Of a stretch of 64,000 nucleotides of DNA, positions 10,565 through 22,462 are shown in pieces (positions within the stretch are counted from its first letter, which is position 1; each line of letters opens with the position of its first letter). This DNA is from Phallus indusiatus. Lineage: Eukaryota > Basidiomycota > Agaricomycetes > Phallales > Phallaceae. Under the pieces are notes generated by a model. It did not search any database, had not been told where the DNA came from, and saw only the letters and a program-made list of their open reading frames with translations. The DNA lies in NCBI GenBank assembly GCA_027605045.1, contig JAQFWX010000024.1, forward strand, positions 589,708-653,707, read 5' to 3'. The position numbers were made by a program, and so were the translations under genes.

Positions 10565-13500
10565 TCACTGTCTCCGAGAACACTGTTGGAGTTGTAGGAG
10601 CGTTTGCTGCAAAGAAGAGTATGTTATAAGAGAAGCAGATGACAGTCTACTTCAAGCGAGAACATACTTTTAATGTGTCTTCTAAGGTCTCATCTTGGGG
10701 CATTCCGGTAGTCATGCCGATGCCAACCGCCCACATAACAACTTGTCTTAGTAAGTCACGATCTATAATGACTTCATCTTCTTTCAGCCCTATAGAAAGA
10801 GGATAATCAGAAAGAGATTTCAATACTCAAAACGCTAATTGAGGACGTACCTAGTTCACCAGATCGTCCTTTAGGATGTAACCATCCAGCAGACAAAAGC
10901 TGAGGGATGGTCTCACGATCTTTCGGGGCTTTCATCAAGCAGCTCTTCAGAGTCCCAATTACTTCTAACGGGACGACCCGAGCTAAATGATATAGCTTTT
11001 TAGGTGGTGATGCCGCCCCGTTCGCAACGGATGGGTTCCTTGGTTGTGGAATGATAGGAACAGCCTCGGCAGGGTATTCTATAACGGTAGTGGGATCGGG
11101 TATGACTCGCATCTTCTGCAAGACGGAGAGCTGGTGGAATGGAGGAAAGCCGTAGATCATTTGATATAGAATGCAACCCAGAGACCAGATATCACTTGCT
11201 CTTCCAACCTGTTCCCCTGTTTCTGAGAAATAGTAGTTCTCCATGTAAACAAGATCTTACCTTGAGCCTTGTATTACCTTCTGCAATCTAGCGTAGTAAA
11301 AGACAATGATAAGAAAGAAACTTCTCGTAACGAACAACAAAGAGCTTACTTCAATGGACTCTGGACTCATGTAGTTGACGGTGCCGATCTAAACCAGCTC
11401 AGTACACAGGTACAACAGACCGAAAGTGTACAGTTACCTGATGATCCCGCTGAATGTTTGTGGTATCATTTGCAATAGCATTAGCAATGCCAAAGTCTAT
11501 AAGCTTAAGATCTCCTTTAACTAGAACAAAGTTGGCAGGTTTCAAATCCGAATGGACGATCTTCTCTTCGTGGATAACGTGGACCGCTTCTAACATCTAC
11601 ACAAAGAAACCCGCGCAAACCTTAAGCACTTGCAAAGAGAGAACAACAGGTCACCCGTACTTGTTTCCAGTAATACGCCACCCAGATCATATCTAAAGGC
11701 GTGCTTTGACGAGCAGAGATAAGCCTAGCCAGATCAACCTCCCCACATTCCATTACCTGCGACAGTCAGTTTTTTTCGGACTAAGCAGCTATATCGCGCA
11801 GCTTACCAGCATCAGATGGCCTTTACTTCCACCTTTTACTTCGCTCTCGATAAGGCGGATGATACGGTCATTGCCGTCCAGTCGTCGGAGAAGGGCGATT
11901 TCGTTCATGTAACCCTGGGAACAGAAGCAATGAGAATGTCAAAGGTTGCAGTACAAACAGATATACCTGCATGGTGTCTTGGTCCGTACGATCAAGACTT
12001 ACGCGTTTCAACGCATAAATCTCGTTAGTCGGTGTTATGACTCTGTACACTCTAGACGAGCCACCTTTCCCGATCATGTCCAGTTTACCGTACGTCCTTC
12101 CATTAACCTGCAACCAGCTTCATCAAACGCAGTTCAATTCATAATGCAGATGCTGACAAACCTGAAATGCTTTGGCACCCGCAATCTGTATCGGCGCTGG
12201 AGGCAACGGTGGACGCGCATCTTTACCGCCTTCCCTCTCTCGTACTGGTCCATCGAGATAAGGTCCCAACCCTCCCAGATCTCTATCCACGTCGCCGACA
12301 ATGTCAGCGCCCACAGCCCAGGTCTTGCCTTTTGCATTACCACCAGCAGTAGGAGCTGCCACTACAAAGTTTCCGTTGGAAGCATTTTGCGGTTCAGGTG
12401 CTGTCGGACTACGCCTATGTAAGCCCCGTGATACCGCCTGAACTTGGCTCGGAGGTTGATTCACTGAGCTAGTCCTTTGAAGACCTTGAGGGCGTTCAAC
12501 TGGAGCAGCAGCAGATCTTTCTAAGGGTTGTGAAATGAGGGCGTGGTTACGTTCCAATGAGACGGCGACGTGGCGTGCTGAAGGCGAACGTCGAGCGGGT
12601 ATTGGAAGAGCATCTGGCATGACAGTTTCGGAATCTCGACGTTGATGAACATTTCGAACTAAGAAAAAGGATGACGAGGTTAGTTGTCTGAAACGAAGAT
12701 AGCCAAGATAAGACTTGCTCAGTTTATTTGGTTCTCGTTCTCTTTCCTCCTGAACAACCGGAAAATGCCGTTCCTCCTCCTTCGCAAAGTAAGACAAAGA
12801 AGATTGAGAACGAACTGGATCAAAAACGTCAGCAGCGTTACACCCCCTATAATAATCTACATACCGTAATGCTCGTGCAAGGCTTCATGATGTTCGTCCA
12901 ACTCACGTTGTACGCCCTGCTCCTTTTCTTCGGTGATCCTTTGCAGTTCATGCTCCGGTACGTCGCGTTCTAGTAGTTCTTGAAATTCTGAAACCAATTC
13001 AACACATGCATTCCATCCACTACATCCTCAGGTACCTACCACTCGCTTCTTGTTCCTGTTTTTCCCGGTCGTCTTTTGTTATTCTTCGTGCTCCACCTGT
13101 CAAGGGTCTAATGGGTCTTAAGTCGTTTTCGGCTGGTATGTGCATGTCAGAATGAATAGAAGGTCGCGATACTGTTGAGAAAGAGTTCATACGTGATCCT
13201 TCAATACTTCCCGGGGTGGATCGCGCGTCTGAGCTTCCTGCACTTGTGCGAACCCCTAAAGAGTCTTTGGATCGCGGGACGGCACCCAGAACGCGTTGTT
13301 GCTTGGAGAGAGGGCGACGAGAACGAGCATGAACCTGCACACCCTCTAAAGGTTGGGAGTGCGGCTGATAATCCGGAAGATCCACTTGGATGGCCGGCGG
13401 TGCGGAGGGCTCGGAATGTGTACGGGTGAGAGAAGAGTTTAAAGGGGCTGAAGATTGGTGATCTTCGCAATGATCAGTAAGTCAGCCTAAACTTGTGATA

Positions 13501-14126
13501 GAAAAGCGCTTACCGTTGACGGCTGTCTCGGGCCCTAACACCCAGTTTTCTTTATCCTTTTCGCGCAATCGACGGAGGCGAGCTTCTTTTTCGCGTTCTT
13601 CTTCACGCTCCTTTTTGAGAGATTCGAGATCGTCTTTTCGCTTTCCATCAATAGGAACGCGTCGTGCTCGTCCCAACAACCGGTCGTTATCCGGCACGGT
13701 AGGGCGCGGAAGACCCATTGGCGCCGCTGAACTGGAAACCGCTCGTTGAAACGTCCTATGCATAGGATGGCCGTCAGAATTGGTATGGGATTGCCCTCCT
13801 AATGATCCGTACGAGCGAGACAAGACCGATGAAATGGAAGGATGGTTTTCCGGAGCGCGTTCACTCCCTAATAACTCGATAGGACGTGTTCTTGGAGAAA
13901 CAACCTCTTCTTGCTGTTGAGAGGCAAAGAACAGAGGCTGTTTTTCTCTTTCTTCAGAGTTTCCGTGTTTTGAAATTCGCATAGCGTTTCCATCGTCGTC
14001 AAATATGTATTCGAATGAAAGTTGGGGTGCGTCGTCGGAACTGTTGCTGATATTGCTGGGGCTGGGGCTGAGGTTGTGCATTTGGGGCAAGTCCGTAGAG
14101 AGGAGACCGTTTATAACAGCACTCAT
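10565..14126 (-). CDS. MPS1: Dual-specificity spindle checkpoint kinase MPS1
   Basis: MPS1 (Mph1/TTK) phosphorylates kinetochore and checkpoint proteins and signals unattached chromosomes. The start is the ATG at 14126. About 500 N-terminal residues are disordered and rich in Ser, Pro, Arg and charged coiled-coil segments (for example [19 protein letters not shown]). The C-terminal kinase shows the MPS1-type glycine loop [13 protein letters not shown], the lysine of [25 protein letters not shown], an activation segment ending [12 protein letters not shown], and [13 protein letters not shown]. The last exon ends [11 protein letters not shown] at the TGA 10565-10567. At least ten exons are needed, one of which must be tiny (see 11278-11287). 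Estimated length is about 900-950 residues. Identification as MPS1 rather than another kinase rests on GSSRVY and the [11 protein letters not shown] segment. Confidence 0.88.
11278..11287 (-). other. MPS1: Putative 10-nt micro-exon inside MPS1
   Basis: Joining ...YMSPESIE (ending phase 0) to [13 protein letters not shown] (starting phase 1) needs an exon of 3n+1 bases. The 10-nt exon ATTGCAGAAG at 11278-11287 has a CTAG acceptor and a GTAATA donor and leaves a 55-nt downstream intron. A 7-nt alternative, GCTCAAG at 11261-11267, also fits in phase but leaves a 38-nt intron. The 10-nt version is preferred on intron length. Confidence 0.5.
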
Positions 14127-14675
14127 CGTCCTGTTTTGTCCGGTGTCTTGAGGGTCGATGTTACAAGTGTGAACGAAGACGGGACTTTTTTACAGGCCAC
14201 GCGTTAGGTCACGTGCACTCGAACAAATGAGCTAATATTAATACGTAAGTTTAGGCGCCCATGTAATCACTCCTCGTGCCGTCTGTTTGTGATGGCCTCC
14301 TTGGACCAAGTGTACCTTGGACATGATGTATGGACGAGTAAAGACAAAATCTAGCGACAGGTGCAGTGCGCATCTGTAATCATGAATGAACAGGTATGTA
14401 TGTATGACAGGAGGAATACGTAGATAATACAAATATTTGACTTAATATTGCCTCTAACATGAATACTATTTTAAGGTTATCAATATGTCAGTCATATTTC
14501 AATTCTTATTTGAGGCTCTGATTGACTCATATCATCTAAAATACAGCGTGTCAATAATTTCATTCACCAGAACCCGGATCGCCCTGATTAGATACCCCGT
14601 TACCAAATTTACCCACACTGTGTCCGCGTCCAGATACTTAAAGAAATCCTTATCGGACCCTGTAAGATCGTCTCG
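14127..14675. promoter_or_regulatory. Divergent promoter region, MPS1 / hydantoinase
   Basis: This is the only sequence between two divergently transcribed genes, so it must hold both promoters and 5' UTRs. I see no clear TATA box for MPS1. AT-rich tracts lie around 14430-14480. No gene is visible. Confidence 0.5.
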
Positions 14676-17600
14676 ATGAACCTTCAAGGTACTAGCTTTC
14701 GTATTGGAGTAGACGTTGGCGGTAAGCAGCGATGCACCGGGAAACCGATACACAGCTAAAGTTTGACTGAGGTGGTTTTTTCCTGCAGGAACGAATACAG
14801 ACGCCGTGTTATTCTGTTCAGATCCTGAAGCGCACACTTGGACAAATAGAGGCGTCATTGCCTCTGTCAAAAAGCCTACAACGTCTCTAGTCAGCGATGG
14901 GATTGAGGCGGCTATTAAAGCTTTACTCGAACAAACGCAAGTATCGCCTGATAAGGTTTCAGGCGTTATGATAGGAAGTATGTCATCTTTTCCGTAATGC
15001 TCTCTCATTTCATTGAATTTGCCTTTACAAGCGACCCATTTTATGAGTAAATAAATATAGTGATACTGGAGCGCACCTTCCTGATTTTCAGTTTAGATGC
15101 TGTCGTTGAGGCAGACTCTAGAAAATTATCCAGAGTTGCCGTGGTCAGATTAGGGGCTCCTTATACACAGGTGATTCCGTGTTCAGTCATTTCATTCTTT
15201 TAACTAACTCAAATCCTCTAGGAATGCCCGCCATTTCTTGATTTTCCGTCGGCTATCCGAAAAGTAATGGACGGCTACGTGTGTATCCTTAAAGGAGGCT
15301 TGGAAATTGATGGCCGAATTATTAACGAAGTGCTGTTGTCTTCGATCTATTTCTACTATCATTGACGGGCTATTTCCTTCAGATTGATGCCGAAGAATTG
15401 AAAGAGGAATGTCAGAAGATCAAAGACCTGGGTTTAAAGGCAATAGCTATTGTTGGAATTTGTTCGCCCTTGGACAAAACTGACGTACGTTAGAATTGCT
15501 CTTTAGGACTGATTCATGTTCTCAAGAAGAGTAATTAATCAGGGCACAAGCCAAGAAGAAAGAGCTAGGGACATAATGCTTAAACACCTGGATCCGTCCA
15601 CATCAATCGTTTGCTCTCGTAATGGTAAATGATAATTGCACCCGTCCGAATCTGAATTTAACTAGCGTCTTATAGTCGGTCAATTTGGGCTTCTAGAACG
15701 GGAAAATGCCTCTATTCTCAACGCTTCCATCATGGCATTTGCTAAAAAGACGATATCAGGATTCCGGAAAGCCATACATCGCCTGGGCCTTTCGTGTCCG
15801 TTATTTCTGACTCAAAATGACGGCACTTTGACATCGGCAGAGTCAGTTTGTTTTTTGTTTTGGTCGTCTAAAGCTGTGTTGATCGATCATAACAGATCCG
15901 CTGAACGACTTCCAATCCGGACATTTTCCTCTGGAGCGACCAATTCTATGCGTGGTGCGGCTTACCTGGCTGGGCTGGGTTCGTCAACTTCCAACATACA
16001 GCAAGAGACGAATAAAAGTATTATAGTTGTTGACGTACATTTTTTTCTTTCTTCCTTTTTTCGAAAAAAAAACCTACAATTTCATTATAGATTGGTGGGA
16101 CAACGACTGATGTTGGTGTAGTAAGTCTACATTTGACCTTTTTCAATAATAAAAATCTTATCTTCCGAACACAAGATACTTCCCAACGGTCTTCCCCGAC
16201 AAGCAGCCGCATTTGTCAAAGTAGGGGGAGTTAGAACGAAGTATGTATCAACGCATCTTATTGTGGTCCCTACCTACTTAGAATGTCAGTTTTTCAATGC
16301 CTGACGTATATTCCCTTGGGCTTGGAGGAGGCAGTCGTGTACACGTCGAGCCCGCTACTGAAAGCACCACAGAGGTCATCACCGTCGGGCCCGAGTAAGT
16401 TGTGTCTCTGGCATCCATTTTCCGTATTCAATTCAAACTCACTATCGAAACGACAGCTCTGTGGGCTATCAGCTTCTTACCGAAGGTCTCATATTCGGAG
16501 GTTCAACTTTAACTACTACGGATATAGTAGTTACGGATGATCCTTCTCTCAATATCGGCCAGCCAATACAAGATTTCGGGAAACAAATTTCAGAAGACGT
16601 CAGACAGAAAGCAAAGGTCGCTATAAAGAAGTTACTGGAAGATGCCATTGACAGTACGTTCTTATTCTGCCGGTTGTGATTCTCTAATGCGTTCCCTTCT
16701 TTGGAATAGGAATGAAAACCACCCCTGAGCCCGCGACAGTGATCTTGGTTGGAGGAGGAAGTATTATAGCCCCGAAGGATTTGGAGGGAGTAGAAGGTAA
16801 AAATTGTAGCTGACAATTTCTTAAGCAATGCGCTTATCCTTATCAGAACTAATTTTACCGCCTTGTTTCTCATGTGCCAACGCTGTGGGAGCATGTATCG
16901 CGAATGTAGCTGGAGAAATAGGCAAGTACGAATTTTGAACTTTCCAGTAAATACGAAGAACTATATAATTTCCCCAGACACAATCGAAATATTGCAGAAT
17001 AGGGAACTGGATGAAGTTATAGAACATTGCAAGAACGTCGCTGCCGCAAGGGCTGTAAAGGCTGGTGCAAAGATTGACACAGTCAAAGTCGTTGAAGTCG
17101 AAAACTTACCTGTTCAGGTTCGCTTCGCCTTTATCCCATCTCGTATTCGTTTAAATTCATCTCCTGTTTACAGTATGTGACCAACAAAGCGACTCGCATT
17201 ATTGTCAAGGCTATTGGGGAGGTACGTGAACTCTCGCCAACCTCCGATATATGTCAACTCCTTTATTGTTGACTTTGGCATCTAGCTCGATACAGTGGCG
17301 TTTTACCACGATATGATTCCTGAAGGTTCCACTCATTTTGATGATATTCAAATTCCTGAAGCAAACCATACTTCAAACCTTGAACACATCGCATCCAACT
17401 TCGAATCGGAAGAAATAGATGCAGAGGCCTATGTTCCAACTATCAACGATAAAGGGGAATGGATTTTAAGTGAAACAGACCTAGGCATGTTACTTCCGTA
17501 ATTCGCCATGATTCATGATTGCATGACGGATCACTATTTCACAGAATGGATAGCCGAAGGTTGTGGTATCCTCGGCGCAGGTGGTGGAGGAAGCCCTTAT

Positions 17601-19492
17601 CCTCCCTTTATCATGTATGTGTCCATATAGATAGGAAAGAAGAATGACACTATTCAGGAACAGGGCCCGCCAAATTGTGAGAGATGGTGGAATTATCCGG
17701 GTGATATCCGAAGATTCTCTTCCCGCCGACGCTCTTGTGGGTTTTTCAAACTCTGATTAGTATGGTGGCTGAATTTACCGTATTCTGTTTTCTAGGTATT
17801 CCGGGGAATGTTTATGGGGTAAGACAATCACACACATATATATAGAGCGTGAGATTGACCCCGGAACGGCAGCTCACCTTCGGTGTCCAACGAGAGAGTA
17901 CAATCTGGAACAGAGATTCAAACGGCCTGCGAAAATCTTGCACGATTCTTAAAAATCGATAAACCAGCGGCTGTCATTTCGTAAGTCGTGTTTCCTGCGA
18001 GCACTGCAAATACGTTTGTCAACTGCGGGTCAAAAGGGACGAAATAGGAGGCGGAAACGGTACATAAATTCTTGAATATTCAAGTTTCGGATCAAAAATA
18101 GCTTTTTCATAGGCATACAACCACTGATTCTCGCTTCTGAAAAACACCTTAACGTTCCTGTGTTTGATGGAGATTTGATGGGAAGGGCATATCCGTAAGT
18201 CTTTGGCACCCTCAGGCACCCAACAAGAAAGCTCCTGACAGACGTTCAAGAAACATGTGGCAGGTATGTATCTCGTCGGAAAAAGCTAAAAGCGTTACTA
18301 TCTCACATTTGTAATATTAGACCTTACCTGCAGCTTATGGTGTGCCATCGGCCCTTACACCCTGCGCAATTGCCGATGGTGTGGGCAACTCGATAGTCAG
18401 TAGCCTAAATTGCGAGTTTTCACGGTACGCCTTCTGACGCATTAATGACAGATTTTACCCTCCACATCAAACGTCTATATGGTTGAGACTATGTACGTTA
18501 AAGGGCTTTATAATCTGATCATACTTCGTCAACGCATAATTATTAGTCTTCGAACTGTCTGCACTGAATTAGGAAGCAAAGCGGGTGTCTCAATGGCACC
18601 GCTGAAGGCTGAAACATGCCGCGAATTTGGTATACCGAAAATGGTCTCTCAGGCTTGGCGAATTGGACGTGCGGTGGCTATTGAAAATAAAAAGAGGTAA
18701 AATGCTCAATGACGGAAGTTATTTTCAGCGAAATCAGATTGATTTTTTACAGTAATATCAATGGTATACCTGAGGCAATTTTACAAGTCCAAAATGGCAA
18801 GGTTTTGTATAAAGGCAAAATTGTCAATGTCTCGCGCGAAGTAAGAGCTGGGTTTACGGTTAGCTTTCTTTTGTCGAACTTGAATCGTGCCAAAAAACTC
18901 ATGATCCGATTTCTGGTGCAGTGGGGAACTGTGACCAGTAATTTTCATTATTTTTTGGAGAAATTCTCTCTCCTGAATAGTTCATGCAGTCATGCCTTTA
19001 TCCAATGCCGAAGAGGAATTTACGAGCAAACCAGGAGAACAAGTTTGGCACTCAGATGATCGACTCATAATCTCTTTTCAGAACGAAAACTTGACCGCCG
19101 AGTTTTATCCCAGAGGGGACAAAAATGCCATGGGATTGCTTGCTATTGTCCCCGATCTTATTTCAGTTTTAGACTCTCAGTCGGGCTCTAGTCTAGGAAC
19201 TCACGAATATAGATATGGCGTACGTACTCTGACGCTCTTTTTGTGATGTTATTGCTAATATTTCGATGCAGCTGCGAGTCGTAGTGATTGCTTTGGCTAG
19301 TCATCCCCTTTGGACAACCGCACAAGGTCTTCAATATGGCGGACCTCAGGCATTCGGGTGAGATAGTACCCTATTATTTGTTTAATACCTCTAAATACTA
19401 AAGACTCATGTGTTAGACTCAATCATGGATATCAGAGAATCGCGGATTATTTAGATCCCGTGTCAGTCATAAAAGGCTATAGAAAGAGTTAA
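14676..19492 (+). CDS. Hydantoinase/oxoprolinase (HyuA-type) fused to a DUF917 (S-Me-THD) domain
   Basis: About 1,060 residues can be assembled from some 30 short exons. The N-terminal half is a HyuA-type ATP-dependent hydantoinase: FRIGVDVGGTNTDAVL (start ATG 14676), IGTTHFMNAVVEADSRKL, the FSSGATNSMRGAAYLAGL segment, VVDIGGTTTDVGV, RTNFSMPDVYSLGLGGGS and VGGGS. The C-terminal ~400 residues are DUF917, now called the S-methyl-thiohydantoin desulfurase-like domain: EGCGILGAGGGGSPY, DEIGGGNG, VPVFDGDLMGRAYPN, LGSKAGVSMAPL and GPQAFGL, with the stop at 19490-19492. Family knowledge: HyuA proteins open hydantoin-like rings using ATP. The substrate of the fusion is unknown. Two introns appear to be GC-AG, and exons of 13, 16 and 23 nt are required. 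No inactivating change is seen. It is followed by two SDR genes and a cupin gene on the opposite strand. Confidence 0.85.
16922..16977 (+). other. GC-AG intron in the hydantoinase gene (first)
   Basis: The donor is AG|GCAAGT, the classic GC-intron consensus, and the acceptor is CCCCAG. Removing these 56 nt joins VAGEI to DTIEILQNRELDEV in phase 1. No GT donor nearby gives the right phase. Confidence 0.7.
17485..17544 (+). other. GC-AG intron at the hydantoinase/DUF917 boundary (second)
   Basis: Reading through reaches a stop soon after ETDL. Using the donor AG|GCATGT and the acceptor TTTCACAG (60 nt removed) gives ILSETDLEWIAEGCGILG, which matches the expected start of DUF917. A GT alternative at ATTTTAA|GTGAAA also fits in phase but deletes the conserved ETDLE residues. 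Confidence 0.6.
18251..18263 (+). other. 13-nt micro-exon in the DUF917 part
   Basis: The exon AAACATGTGGCAG, between a TTCAAG acceptor and a GTATGT donor, links MGRAYP to TLPAAYGVPSALTP and adds N-M-W-Q. Both flanking phases fit. A 16-nt exon (18922-18937, TGGGGAACTGTGACCA) later in the gene likewise restores GFTWGTVTI. Confidence 0.65.
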
Positions 19493-19974
19493 ACAAGATT
19501 GGAGTCTGTTGTATTACTGTTGTATACTATCATCGTCTCAAGCCCCTGTTACCTTTCTAGAAACCTGTGACAGGGATGTCATTACACATACGTTTGGAAT
19601 CGTGGCAAGCGATAGTAATATGAAAATTTTCTATCCGCGAGTTTAATTTTCATATGTTCAAAAACGACTAATCTCGTATTAACACGTGCGCAAACTTGGA
19701 AGGTAAGTCTCAGTACAGATAGTGGTTTGTGAGGGAATGCAATAGCGTTTCGTTGGTACACAAACTACGACCGGAAGTATGATATTATTGTTTACATACT
19801 CAGATTACATATCTATGACGATGCCGATCGTTTATAGCAGCCAACTTTGTTTCATCCAGAATGCCGATTGTAGTCTTATTACATCCATTAGTTTCCGGTT
19901 CCAGAGATACAGCATTTTCAAACACGTACTCACCTTATTCAAGGAAGTATGACAGAGGGCTTTAGAGGATAAAC
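19493..19974. other. Intergenic region between convergent genes
   Basis: This is AT-rich sequence between the hydantoinase stop (plus strand) and the SDR stop (minus strand). There are no open frames of interest and no repeats that I can see. Confidence 0.6.
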
Positions 19975-20966
19975 TCAATCCTTCTTTTTATCTCTGAACT
20001 CCCCTTTGAAGAGTTCTTTCATCGTCTGAGCCACGACCCATTCTCCAAGCGTATCTCCCATAGCCGAGGCAAAGAACTGGCTAATAGCATGTGGAGCATA
20101 TGGAGCAACTTCCTTTCTTCCGCAAGCCATTCTATCCACAATTGCTTTACCGAACGTATCAGCATCCGGCCGTATGGGATTAACAGATTTTCTCATAGAG
20201 TTCGATTGGACTTGTCCGACAGCTAGATATATAAACTTGATATTGGATGGCGTGAAATACCGCTCGTCGACTGCAAGGGACCAGGTTAAGGTTTTCATGA
20301 ATTGTTTACATGCTGCGTAGATAGCTACTCGGGGAGGGGGGATCTCGGCTGAGAATGAACCGACGTTGACGACCAGACACTTTCCATGTCGTTTCCTAAA
20401 TTGAGGTAAAATTGCATGGATTAATCCGAGGTGGAAAAACGTGTTTAGGTTGAATATATTGAAGACCCGGCTTGCTGGCCATTCATCAATTCTGGCGGTT
20501 ACATGTTGAGCCAAGTGCCGAGTTTACTGAATTTATGAATAACTTACCTTTCTGGGATGATGTCGAGAGAACCTCCAGCGTTATTTATGAGAAGAGAGAC
20601 ATTGAGCTCTTTGAATGGAGCAACAAGTTTGTCGAAATCGTGATCATTTCTGCTTGCATCCGCCAAAAATACACGAATATCCCCTTGTTCCTGACCATGT
20701 CTCAAAGCACGAATTTCTTCAGCAACCTTCTGTGTTTTCTCCGCATTACGACCATGCAAGATAAGATTGAACCCTCGCAGATAAAGCTCTTTCGCTATTC
20801 CTTTCCCTATCCCATCTGACGCTCCAGTCACTACAGCGTAGGGCGAGTCTCCAGTTAAATAATCGTCGATTGGATGTGTACTGAAATAGTACAGAAAAAG
20901 AAAAGATACGAAACGGTAGAGTAAGTAGAAGACGTATGTTAGACCGATGATCGAGAGATAACTCAT
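19975..20966 (-). CDS. Short-chain dehydrogenase, very-long-chain 3-oxoacyl reductase / 17-beta-HSD12-like
   Basis: Two exons join in phase (ILINNAGGSLDIIPE, then RIDEWPASRVFN), from the ATG at 20966 to the stop at 19975; about 310 residues. An N-terminal membrane anchor (TYVFYLLYRFVSFLFLYYF) precedes the NAD(P)-binding motif TGASDGIGKGIAKEL. NNAG follows, then the catalytic serine region VNVGSFSAEIP and Y-A-A-C-K (the YxxxK pair). An anchor before the Rossmann fold and a Lys-rich C-terminus (EFRDKKKD) are typical of ER-located 3-ketoacyl-CoA reductase / 17-beta-HSD12 proteins. Substrate could be a fatty acyl or sterol keto group. It lies in the same orientation as the next SDR and the cupin gene. 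Confidence 0.8.
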
Positions 20967-21438
20967 TGTCGTTGTGGTAAGAAAAAGGGCTGATGGGAAA
21001 TCACTATAGCCATTGTATCGTCGTACTATTCATTCATCGCAGTCACGGACTTAATAACCAATCATCGATAGGTTATGTAAGCAACTGTACATCCAGTCAC
21101 ACTCGAGTCAAACTCAAGTGTTGTTTTGGTGTTGTTTTGACTTCGTAGCACAGCTGCTCATTTTATATTCCAAAATCAATGCATTTGGCATGATACTACC
21201 CGATTAACTGCTGACTTGCTTTCACCTTGTTCAACTCGGTTCTTCATCCATTTGTTAACCATTTGTAATCAGAAGTGACATCAAGCGGCTTATGATTGGT
21301 TCAATTAAATCCCCGTAAAAACAACTTGGCATTCTGGTCAGGCGAGGATGTATCAATTCTGTGTAGTAAATGATTATCTTTAAACAAGTATATTACGCAA
21401 CGAGAAACACAAGTAAAAAAAATAATTTGACCTCCTTG
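20967..21438. other. Intergenic region between two SDR genes
   Basis: It contains the promoter of the SDR starting at 20966 and the 3' flank of the SDR ending at 21439. A repeated GTGTTGTTTTG pattern occurs near 21118-21138. No gene is visible. Confidence 0.5.
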
Positions 21439-22462
21439 CTAATCGTGTTTCGCTTTGGAAAACATATCCCACACGATGTTCAGGTACACCTTCCGAGGCA
21501 GCAGTCCCAACATTCTGAACATATTCGATTTAAAACCTGTAAGAATATGAATTGGCGGATGAGGCTTTAGAACCTTTCCTAAAATAGTTTCGACAAAAAC
21601 TTCGGGCGGGGTGGCTCCAGGCTCGCAGGCAGAATCAAGCCGTTCCCGTACGTTGTGCGCATATTTTTTGTACATGCTGTCTGGAGATAGTTCATAATTG
21701 TCGAATTTCGCAAGCATGTTGGATTTGATCGACGCAGGTGTTACGAGAACTACACTGAGGTTGAAAGGACGGGTTTCCAGAGAAAGGACTTCAGTTAAAG
21801 CATGTAGGGCTGCTTTGGATGAGTCATATACTCCCATCCATGGCGTAGGGCTTGAGTTTTAATGAAACGTCAGAGAAGTGACAAAATAAGGTCTATGAGG
21901 GGTATTGACTCACAATGAACCGACAACTGAGCCCATGTTAATAATCGTCCCCTTTTTACGTCGCGCCATGTGCGGTATCACGGCACGACACAGTTTTAGA
22001 ATGGAAAAAACATTAATATCATAGATCTCCTTCATCTGATCCTCATCAAAATCAATGCAGGGGCCTAAAACGAAGCAACGGTACCTATTCAGAGGCACGA
22101 TTGAGATAAAAACATTAATCACTACTCACCAGGCGCGAGAACACCAGCGTTATTTATGAGCAGGTCAATTTGACCATCAGTATTGATAATAGTTTTGACG
22201 ACGTTGTCGATTACTTGTTGATCGTGCGTGACGTCAAGAGACATCACCTTCGCTCTAGGATGGTTGAGTCCTACAATCGTCTCAGCTGACCGCGAGGTGG
22301 CATAAACCGTGTATCCCCTAGCCAAGAGATTTTTGCAGCTACACACGAAAAGAATGAGTAAACCTGACAGAAACAAGACACGACGTTCACGGGGGATACG
22401 CACTACGCAAATCCTATACCACCAGTCGTGCATCCTGTCACAAGTGCGACCTTTTTCTCCAT
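21439..22462 (-). CDS. Short-chain dehydrogenase, AYR1-like (1-acyl-DHAP reductase-like)
   Basis: Four exons assemble from the ATG at 22462 (MEKKVALVTGCTTGGIGFAY) through NLLARGYTVYATSRSAE, DLLINNAGVLAPG, NVFSILKLCRAVIPHM and GTIINMGSVVG, then TPWMGVYDSSKAALHALTE, to the stop at 21439. The TGCTTGGIG loop, NNAG, the serine in NMGSV and the YDSSK pair make it a classical SDR. The TGCTTGG-type loop and the C-terminal extension ending in a hydrophobic patch match the AYR1-like fungal group, which reduces 1-acyl-dihydroxyacetone phosphate in yeast. Many paralogues of this group have unknown substrates. Length is about 285 residues and no defects are seen. Confidence 0.78.

Noticed and set aside
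12123..12422. Plus-strand frames within MPS1
   Set aside because: They overlap the well-supported kinase exons and lack any domain pattern.
14532..15008. Minus-strand 158-codon frame over the start of the hydantoinase gene
   Set aside because: The plus strand encodes the clear IGVDVGGTNTDAV motif with matching splice sites; the minus frame is its shadow.
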